Assembly: GCA_964439605.1 (NCBI GenBank)
Contig: CAYTPC010000085.1
Coordinates: 1-22,430 of the forward strand
Length of the DNA: 22,430 nucleotides
DNA from: JAITWT01 sp964439605
Lineage (GTDB): Bacteria > Pseudomonadota > Gammaproteobacteria > Burkholderiales > Burkholderiaceae_C
Direction of reading: 5' to 3'
Below the pieces are notes generated by a model. That model did not search any database. It was not told where the DNA came from and was given only the letters and a program-made list of their open reading frames with translations. Of the stretch, positions 16,911 through 22,430 are shown one piece after another. A program made the position numbers and the translations under genes. How positions within the stretch are numbered: the stretch's first letter is position 1; each line of letters begins with the position of its first letter.

Positions 16911-19493
16911 TCAGGCCTCAACGGCTTTGTAGTCGTCGATGCGGTCGAAGTTCAGGTACTGGTAAATCTGCGTGCCGTTGGCGCCGATCACGCCGATGTC
17001 GGCCATGTACTCGGCCTTGGTCGGAATGCGGCCCAGGCGCGAGCAGATGGCGGCGAGTTCGGCGCTGCCCAGATACACGAAGGTGTTCTTGCCCAGGCGG
17101 TTGGGGAAGTTGCGCGTGCTGGTGGACATCACCGTCGCGCCTTCGCGCACCTGCGCCTGGTTGCCCATGCACAGCGAGCAGCCGGGCATTTCGGTGCGCG
17201 CGCCGGCTTCACCGAAGATGCCGTAATGGCCTTCCTCGGCAAGCTGGTGCGCGTCCATCTTGGTCGGCGGCGCCAGCCACAGCCTGGAGGGAATGTCCCG
17301 CTTGCCTTCGAGCAGCTTGCTGGCGGCGCGGAAATGCCCGATGTTGGTCATGCACGAGCCGATGAACACTTCGTCGATCTTGGTGCCGGCAACCTCGCTG
17401 AGCATCTTCACGTCGTCGGGATCGTTCGGGCAGGCCACGATGGGTTCATGAATGTCGGCCAGATCGATTTCGATGACCGCGGCGTACTCGGCATCGGAGT
17501 CGGCCTTGAGCAGTTGCGGGTTCTTCAGCCAGGCTTCTTGCGCGGCGATGCGGCGCTGCAGCGTGCGCGCGTCCTGGTAGCCCTGGGCGATCATCCACTT
17601 CATCAGCGTGATGTTGCTCTGGACGTATTCAATGATCGGCTCCTTGTTCAGGTGCACGGTACAACCGGCGGCTGAACGTTCGGCGGAAGCGTCCGTCAAC
17701 TCAAAGGCTTGCTCGACCTTCAAATCGGGCAAGCCTTCGATTTCAAGGATGCGGCCCGAGAAGACGTTTTTCTTGCCCTTCTTTTCGACCGTGAGCAAGC
17801 CCTGCTTGATGGCGTACAGCGGAATGGCGTTGACCAGATCGCGCAGCGTCACGCCCGGTTGCATCTTGCCCTTGAAGCGCACCAGCACCGATTCGGGCAT
17901 GTCCAGCGGCATCACGCCGGTGGCCGCGGCAAAAGCAACCAGGCCCGATCCGGCAGGAAAGCTGATTCCGATGGGAAAGCGCGTGTGCGAGTCGCCGCCG
18001 GTGCCCACGGTGTCGGGCAGCAGGAAACGGTTGAGCCAGGAGTGGATCACGCCATCGCCCGGGCGCAGCGCGATACCGCCGCGCGTGCTGATGAACTCGG
18101 GCAATTCGCGGTGCATCTTCACGTCCACCTTCTTGGGGTAGGCGGCGGTGTGGCAAAAGGATTGCATCACCAGGTCAGCCGAAAAGCCCAGGCAGGCGAG
18201 ATCCTTGAGCTCGTCGCGCGTCATCGGGCCGGTGGTGTCTTGCGAGCCGACCGAGGTCATCCGCGGCTCGCAATAGGTGCCGGGGCGAACGCCCTGCCCT
18301 TCAGGCAGGCCGCAGGCGCGGCCCACCATTTTCTGTGCCAGCGTGAAGCCCTTCCCGGTATCGACCGGGCTTTGCGGCAAACGAAACAGCGTCGAAGGCT
18401 TCAGGCCCAGCGCCTCGCGGGCCTTGGCCGTCAGGCCGCGTCCGATGATCAGCGGAATGCGCCCGCCCGCACGCACTTCGTCGAACAGCACCTCGCTTTT
18501 GACCTTGAACTCGGCAATGATCTTGCCGTCCTTGAGCGCCTTGCCTTCGTAGGGACGCAGTTCAACCACGTCGCCCATGTTCATCTGGCTCACGTCCAAT
18601 TCGATCGGCAGCGCGCCCGCGTCTTCCATGGTGTTGTAGAAGATCGGGGCAATTTTGCTGCCCAGGCACACGCCGCCGAAACGTTTGTTGGGGATGAAGG
18701 GAATGTCCTGGCCGGTGAACCACAGCACCGAGTTGGTCGCGCTCTTGCGCGAGGAGCCGGTACCGACCACGTCGCCCACGTAAGCGACGAGGTGGCCCTT
18801 GTCCTTGAGCGATTCGATGAACTTGACCGGGCCGCGTTTGCCGTCTTCCTCGGGCTGGAAGGCGGCGCCTTCACGCTTGTTCTTGAGCATGGCCAGCGCG
18901 TGCAGCGGGATGTCCGGGCGCGTGGTGGCGTCCGGCGCGGGCGAGAGATCGTCGGTGTTGGTCTCGCCGGGGACCTTGAAGACCGTCACGGTCAGGCTCT
19001 GCGGCACCTCGGGGCGGCTGGTGAACCATTCAGCGTCGGCCCAGCTTTGCAGGACGGCTTTCGCGTTGGCATTGCCCTTGTCGGCCTTTTCCTTGACGTC
19101 GTGGAACTGATCGAACATCAGCAGCGTGTTTTTCAGGCCATTGGCCGCAACGGCGCCGACTTCCTGATCGTCGAGCAACTCGATCAGCGGACCGATGTTG
19201 TAGCCCCCGAGCATGGTGCCCAGCAGCCCGGTGGCATCGGCGCGCGAAAGCAGCGCGGTTTTTTCGTCGCCGCGCGCGACGGCGGCGAGATAACTGGCCT
19301 TGACTTTGGCCGCGTCGTCCACCCCGGCGGGCACGCGGTGCGTAAACAACTCGACCAGTTCCTTGCCTTGCGCGTCAGCTTTGGCGGTCTTGATCAATTC
19401 GATCAGTTCGGCGGTCTGCCGGGCCGATAGCGGCAGCGGCAAAATGCCCAGCGCGGCACGCTCGGCAACATGTTCCTTGTAGGCTTGCAACAT
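16911..19493 (-). CDS. acnB: Bifunctional aconitate hydratase 2 / 2-methylisocitrate dehydratase
   Basis: AcnB interconverts citrate, cis-aconitate and isocitrate in the TCA cycle and can act on 2-methyl-cis-aconitate. The 860-residue protein is full length, with the AcnB-specific N-terminal HEAT-like domain (MLQAYKEHVAERAALGILPLP), the swivel domain following it (unlike AcnA, where it is C-terminal), and the Fe-S core. The cluster ligands are Cys714 (IGSCMTNIGHFRAA), Cys772 and Cys775 (PGCSLCMGNQA), close to E. coli positions 710, 769 and 772. GGAGAG precedes the ATG at 19493. The stop codon lies in a small hairpin (16898-16913). Upstream is an exported protein gene and tam; downstream the efflux operon follows closely. 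Confidence 0.97.
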   Translation of the reverse strand: MLQAYKEHVAERAALGILPLPLSARQTAELIELIKTAKADAQGKELVELFTHRVPAGVDDAAKVKASYLAAVARGDEKTALLSRADATGLLGTMLGGYNIGPLIELLDDQEVGAVAANGLKNTLLMFDQFHDVKEKADKGNANAKAVLQSWADAEWFTSRPEVPQSLTVTVFKVPGETNTDDLSPAPDATTRPDIPLHALAMLKNKREGAAFQPEEDGKRGPVKFIESLKDKGHLVAYVGDVVGTGSSRKSATNSVLWFTGQDIPFIPNKRFGGVCLGSKIAPIFYNTMEDAGALPIELDVSQMNMGDVVELRPYEGKALKDGKIIAEFKVKSEVLFDEVRAGGRIPLIIGRGLTAKAREALGLKPSTLFRLPQSPVDTGKGFTLAQKMVGRACGLPEGQGVRPGTYCEPRMTSVGSQDTTGPMTRDELKDLACLGFSADLVMQSFCHTAAYPKKVDVKMHRELPEFISTRGGIALRPGDGVIHSWLNRFLLPDTVGTGGDSHTRFPIGISFPAGSGLVAFAAATGVMPLDMPESVLVRFKGKMQPGVTLRDLVNAIPLYAIKQGLLTVEKKGKKNVFSGRILEIEGLPDLKVEQAFELTDASAERSAAGCTVHLNKEPIIEYVQSNITLMKWMIAQGYQDARTLQRRIAAQEAWLKNPQLLKADSDAEYAAVIEIDLADIHEPIVACPNDPDDVKMLSEVAGTKIDEVFIGSCMTNIGHFRAASKLLEGKRDIPSRLWLAPPTKMDAHQLAEEGHYGIFGEAGARTEMPGCSLCMGNQAQVREGATVMSTSTRNFPNRLGKNTFVYLGSAELAAICSRLGRIPTKAEYMADIGVIGANGTQIYQYLNFDRIDDYKAVEA

Positions 19494-19525
19494 TGATCTC
19501 TCCGTGGGGGTCTCTGGATATAAGT

Positions 19526-19557
19526 TTGGCGACCGTGACGAGCCGTGCGCTCGCCAA
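19526..19557. repeat. Nested inverted repeats in the acnB upstream region
   Basis: TTGGCGA (19526-19532) and TCGCCAA (19551-19557) are a perfect 7-base inverted repeat, and inside it CGAGC (19539-19543) and GCTCG (19549-19553) form a second one. They lie 33-64 bases upstream of the acnB ATG, just before an AT-rich TTATAT (complement of 19518-19523) that could be a -10 box. An operator is possible; nothing identifies the protein. Confidence 0.35.
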
Positions 19558-19589
19558 TCAAGGGGCCGGCCGCCGAGCCCCGGTTTTCT

Positions 19590-20384
19590 TCAATAGGCGC
19601 TGCCGGGCGGCAGATCGGTGCCCGGCGGCGGTGTGGTCACAGTCGCATCACCCTCGTTCTGGGTGCTGCCGGGCGCCTGATCGTCACCCGCGGACGGCGC
19701 GAGCGCACTCTCATCACTTTCCTGTGTGACGCTGTCGGGCGGTACAGCCTCGGCCACGGGCGGAGGAGCACTCTCGGCGACGGGCCGAGGAGCGCGCTCA
19801 AACAGGCTGCGAGGCGGGTTCTTTTTGGCTGCCTCGGCCTGTTGCACCTGCGCGGCCGTCTGGCATTCATCGGCCAGACGCAAGCCCTTTTTCTGGCTCA
19901 TGAGCATCGATTTGCCGGCCAATTGCAGCCACACCACATCGGCTTTCCCGTCTTCAAGGCGGATCGCGCCGGTACGGCTGCTGACCGGGTGGATGTAATA
20001 ACGTTCCTTGTTGTTGTGGATCAGCGTGAAGAAACCGTGCTTGTTCCGATCGGCCTGGATATCGATGCCCGCGCCCAGCTCGCACTTGATGTGCCCGGTC
20101 TGCACAGACTCGGCGATCGCCATCTCTTCGGGCGAGAGCTCGGAATCGGTCTTGGACACGGCGGGGCTGGACGCTGCCTTGTCGGTGGTTTTCTTGGCCG
20201 TGTCGTCAACGCTTGTCTTGGCCGGCGATTTCTTGGGCGCGGCCTTGACGCTGGCTTTGGCTGGCGGCTTTTTGGCCGCGGCATGGGCGCTCGACTTGGC
20301 CGGCGCCTTGTTGGGTACCGTCTTGGCCGTGGCCGCCAGGGGCAAGGCCAGCGCCAGCACGGCAATGAGAGCAATCTGTTTCAT
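19590..20384 (-). CDS. Exported Lys/Ala/Pro-rich protein, function unknown
   Basis: I do not recognise a named gene. The 264-residue product begins with a signal peptide (MKQIALIAVLALALPLAATA, likely cut after residue 20). Residues 22-80 are a low-complexity linker of Lys, Ala, Pro and Ser with repeated AKK/PAK units. The folded part, about 85-180, includes HIKCELGAGIDIQAD (Cys101), RYYIHPVSSRTGAIRLED, VVWLQLAGKSMLM and LADEC (Cys174); the two Cys could form a disulfide, and the wording weakly recalls MliC-type lysozyme-inhibitor folds. Residues 185-264 are Pro/Glu/Asp/Ser-rich and probably disordered. The ATG at 20384 is chosen because it starts the signal peptide. It lies between tam and acnB on the same strand. 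Confidence 0.8.
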   Translation of the reverse strand: MKQIALIAVLALALPLAATAKTVPNKAPAKSSAHAAAKKPPAKASVKAAPKKSPAKTSVDDTAKKTTDKAASSPAVSKTDSELSPEEMAIAESVQTGHIKCELGAGIDIQADRNKHGFFTLIHNNKERYYIHPVSSRTGAIRLEDGKADVVWLQLAGKSMLMSQKKGLRLADECQTAAQVQQAEAAKKNPPRSLFERAPRPVAESAPPPVAEAVPPDSVTQESDESALAPSAGDDQAPGSTQNEGDATVTTPPPGTDLPPGSAY

Positions 20385-20428
20385 GGCTATGTTCTTCCAG
20401 GGATAAAAGCGTTTTGTTGCGCGGTTAC

Positions 20429-20448
20429 GGACATACCGGGACATACCG
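20429..20448. repeat. Tandem 10-bp direct repeat upstream of the exported-protein gene
   Basis: The unit GGACATACCG occurs twice with no spacer (20429-20438 and 20439-20448), 45-64 bases upstream of the exported-protein ATG. A 10-base period places both copies on the same face of the helix, as in some activator sites. The rest of the gap 20385-20522 shows no gene. Confidence 0.55.
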
Positions 20449-20522
20449 CAGAAAACCGTCTCCGAATCTGTAAGGGTAACGCACGGCGCGCCGCACAGGA
20501 GGCAGGTGGATCGACTCGCTAT

Positions 20523-21296
20523 TCACGTGCGGGTTGCGACGATGAACAGACGTGGAAAAGCCAGCAACCGGCGGCCATCGGTGCGCGCAAGATAGGCTTG
20601 CCCGATGCGGCGCTCGTATTCGGCCAGAAAGCCGCTGCACAACTCGGCGGACAGGCGGTCGATGAACGGCTTCAAGCCAGTGCCGCGCACCCAATCGACG
20701 ATCGCGCGCGGGGAATCCATCGGATGCTGGTAAATGGTGCGCCAGATGTCGATCCGCGCGGCGCGCGGCGCGAGCAAATCGTAGTAACCCTGAGGCGACA
20801 ACAGGTCGGCGCGCAGATGCGAAACATCGCCGATCGCCTGCGCATAAGGCGCCTCGCCGGCAAGCTCGCGCATCAGGCGATGGGTCGGCTCCTCATGGTT
20901 GTCGGGCATCTGGACTGCGAGCACGCCGCCCGGCGCAAGCATATCCAGCAAGCGCGGCAGCAGTTCCTCGTGCATGGGAACCCAATGCAATGCCGCATTG
21001 GCAAAAATCAACTGCGGCGGCGCGGCCGGCTGCCAAGCCGCGATGTCGCCCATTTCGAAAACCAGTTGCGGCAGCCGTTCGCGCGCTGCCGCAAGCATGG
21101 ATTGCGAATTGTCAATGCCGACCACCCGCGCATCAGGAAAGCGCGCAGCGACCAATTCGGTCGAATTGCCCGGCCCGCACCCGAGGTCGTAAGCCAGCGC
21201 CGCCGATGCGAGCGGCACACGCCCAAGCAAGTCATGCGCCGGCCGTGTGCGCTCATCCTCGTAACGACGATAGAGCGCGGGATTCCAGTCGAGCAT
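20523..21296 (-). CDS. tam: Trans-aconitate 2-methyltransferase
   Basis: Tam is a cytoplasmic SAM-dependent methyltransferase that esterifies trans-aconitate, which forms spontaneously from cis-aconitate and inhibits aconitase. The 257-residue protein tracks the E. coli enzyme closely: DWNPALYRRYEDERTRPA at the start, SAM motif I DLGCGPGNSTEL (37-48), motif II acidic residue in VVGIDNSQSML, IFANAALHWVP, GGVLAVQMPDNHEEPTH, VDWVRGTGLKP and LLAFPRLFIVATR at the end. The ATG at 21296 is 23 bases after the mdh stop, so co-transcription with mdh is likely; no strong ribosome-binding site is seen. acnB is the next gene but one downstream. Confidence 0.95.
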   Translation of the reverse strand: MLDWNPALYRRYEDERTRPAHDLLGRVPLASAALAYDLGCGPGNSTELVAARFPDARVVGIDNSQSMLAAARERLPQLVFEMGDIAAWQPAAPPQLIFANAALHWVPMHEELLPRLLDMLAPGGVLAVQMPDNHEEPTHRLMRELAGEAPYAQAIGDVSHLRADLLSPQGYYDLLAPRAARIDIWRTIYQHPMDSPRAIVDWVRGTGLKPFIDRLSAELCSGFLAEYERRIGQAYLARTDGRRLLAFPRLFIVATRT

Positions 21297-21319
21297 CGGA
21301 CAAGCGCGTACGCAAATTC

Positions 21320-22306
21320 TCAGAGCAGGTGCGCCACGCCGGCCTGTTCTTCCTGCAGTTCCTTGAGTGTCTTGTTGATGCGGTCCTGGCTGAATTCATC
21401 AATCGCCAAGCCTTCAACCATTTTGTACTCGCCGTTTTCGGTGGTCACTGGGAAGCCGAAAATCACGTCCTTCGGGATGCCGTACTGGCCGTCCGAGGCG
21501 ATGCCCATCGTCACCCAGCGTCCGTTGGTACCCAGCGCCCAGTCGCGCATGTGGTCGATCGCGGCGTTGGCCGCCGAGGCCGCCGAAGACAGGCCGCGCG
21601 CCTCGATGATCGCCGCGCCGCGCTTGCCGACGGTGGGCAGGAACACGTCGGCGTTCCAGACCTGATCGTTGATGGTGTCCTTGACGCTCTTGCCGCCGAC
21701 GGTGGCGAAGCGGTAGTCGGCGTACATCGTCGGCGAGTGGTTGCCCCACACGCACAGCTTTTCGATGTCGCCCACCGCGCAGCCGATCTTGGCGGCGATC
21801 TGGCTGAGCGCGCGGTTGTGGTCCAGGCGCAGCATGGCGGTGAAGTTCTTGCGCGGCAGGCTGGGCGCGCTCTTCATGGCGATGTAGGCATTGGTGTTGG
21901 CCGGGTTGCCCACCACCAGCACCTTGACGTTGCGGCTGGCCACCTTGTCCAGCGCCTTGCCCTGCGCGGTAAAGATTTGCGCGTTGGCCGCCAGCAGGTC
22001 GGAGCGCTCCATGCCCGGGCCGCGCGGACGCGCGCCCACCAGCAGCGCGTAATCGGCGTCTTTGAAAGCCACCATCGGATCGCCCGTGGCCACGATGCCC
22101 GCCAGCAGCGGGAAAGCGCAATCTTCCAGTTCCATGATCACGCCCTGGAGCGCCTTTTGCGCCTTCTCGTCGGGAATTTCCAGCAGTTGCAGAATGACCG
22201 GCTGATCCTTACCCAGCATTTCGCCGGAGGCAATACGAAACAGCAGGGCATAACCGATTTGACCGGCAGCACCGGTAACGGCAACGCGAACGGGGGTCTT
22301 GCTCAT
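21320..22306 (-). CDS. mdh: Malate dehydrogenase (NAD-dependent)
   Basis: Mdh oxidises malate to oxaloacetate in the TCA cycle. The 328-residue protein has the NAD-binding TGAAGQIG (11-18), the mobile substrate loop GARPRGPGMER (91-101) whose arginines hold malate, VVGNPANTNA, the Asp163-containing LDHNRA and the catalytic His190 in VWGNHSPTMYAD. Length and sequence are of the type 2 (cytosolic-like) MDH found in betaproteobacteria, not the E. coli type. The ATG at 22306 has GGAG about 12 bases upstream. It is the first gene of the minus-strand run visible here; its leader can fold (see 22346-22408). Confidence 0.97.
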   Translation of the reverse strand: MSKTPVRVAVTGAAGQIGYALLFRIASGEMLGKDQPVILQLLEIPDEKAQKALQGVIMELEDCAFPLLAGIVATGDPMVAFKDADYALLVGARPRGPGMERSDLLAANAQIFTAQGKALDKVASRNVKVLVVGNPANTNAYIAMKSAPSLPRKNFTAMLRLDHNRALSQIAAKIGCAVGDIEKLCVWGNHSPTMYADYRFATVGGKSVKDTINDQVWNADVFLPTVGKRGAAIIEARGLSSAASAANAAIDHMRDWALGTNGRWVTMGIASDGQYGIPKDVIFGFPVTTENGEYKMVEGLAIDEFSQDRINKTLKELQEEQAGVAHLL

Positions 22307-22345
22307 GATGCGGAAATCTCCAAATTAAGAGGTGAGGTAAAAAAT

Positions 22346-22408
22346 GCAGCGGCCTGATCCGAAGAGCACCCTTTCGGACCGGCAAGCGGCGCTGCCTGCG
22401 GGCAGGCA
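22346..22408 (-). promoter_or_regulatory. Foldable leader of mdh, possible attenuator-like structure
   Basis: On the minus strand this leader holds three pairings: TGCCTGC/GCAGGCA (22402-22408 with 22393-22399), TCCGAA/TTCGGA (22373-22378 with 22358-22363), and a long-range GCAGCG/CGCTGC (22390-22395 with 22346-22351). The last is followed directly by A and six T's (complement of 22339-22345), and shares 22393-22395 with the first, so the two exclude each other. That is the layout of a terminator/antiterminator switch, but the stems are short and the region runs to the window edge. Confidence 0.3.
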
Positions 22409-22430
22409 TCCAGCGTCGCGTCAGGAAAGG

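Noticed and set aside
17709..19430. 573-residue open frame on the plus strand
   Set aside because: Fully antisense to acnB, a clear full-length housekeeping gene; long antisense frames are expected with strong G/C third-position bias.
19545..21665. 706-residue open frame on the plus strand
   Set aside because: It lies antisense to tam, the exported-protein gene and parts of acnB and mdh, which match known families or have signal peptide and ribosome-binding site. Its Gly/Arg/Leu runs are the reverse reading of Lys/Ala/Pro codons.

Overview
The window looks like chromosomal DNA of a high-GC betaproteobacterium, most likely Burkholderiales and perhaps near Alcaligenaceae. The basis is family recognition (PhaR next to RimO, map-glnD, AcnB, Burkholderiales-type MDH, short FeoB with a Cys-rich partner) plus strong G/C third-position bias. 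No database search was possible, so the genus is not claimed. I see no tRNA, rRNA, CRISPR array, insertion sequence or prophage, and no gene-free stretch longer than 300 bases.

Layout. Positions 1-819 (minus): the start of rimO (cut by the window edge) preceded by phaR, the polyhydroxyalkanoate regulator. Positions 967-4420 (plus): map and glnD, i.e. methionine aminopeptidase and the bifunctional PII uridylyl-transferase/removing enzyme. Positions 4452-5465 (minus): a D-2-hydroxyacid dehydrogenase of unknown substrate. Positions 5663-5962 (plus): rpsT with a -10 box and a clear intrinsic terminator. Positions 6162-8290 (plus): argD-argF, two arginine biosynthesis genes overlapping by 4 bases.

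From 8339 to 22306 every gene is on the minus strand. In transcription order: mdh, tam, an uncharacterised exported Lys/Ala/Pro-rich protein, acnB, then a four-gene MacAB-TolC-like efflux operon (outer-membrane lipoprotein, adaptor, ATPase, permease), then a Fur-box-controlled iron operon feoA-feoB-small Cys-rich membrane protein-FAD monooxygenase. mdh, acnB and tam form a TCA-cycle neighbourhood: Tam methylates trans-aconitate, an inhibitory by-product of aconitase, so the methyltransferase sits close to the enzyme it probably protects. The feo operon ends in an aromatic-hydroxylase-like flavoprotein whose start overlaps the stop of the Cys-rich protein, suggesting translational coupling and a possible iron-linked redox role.

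Most of the region is ordinary housekeeping. The least explained items are the feo-linked monooxygenase with its Cys-rich partner, the exported protein between tam and acnB, paired hairpins in front of map, a long inverted repeat in front of argD, and a structured leader in front of mdh.
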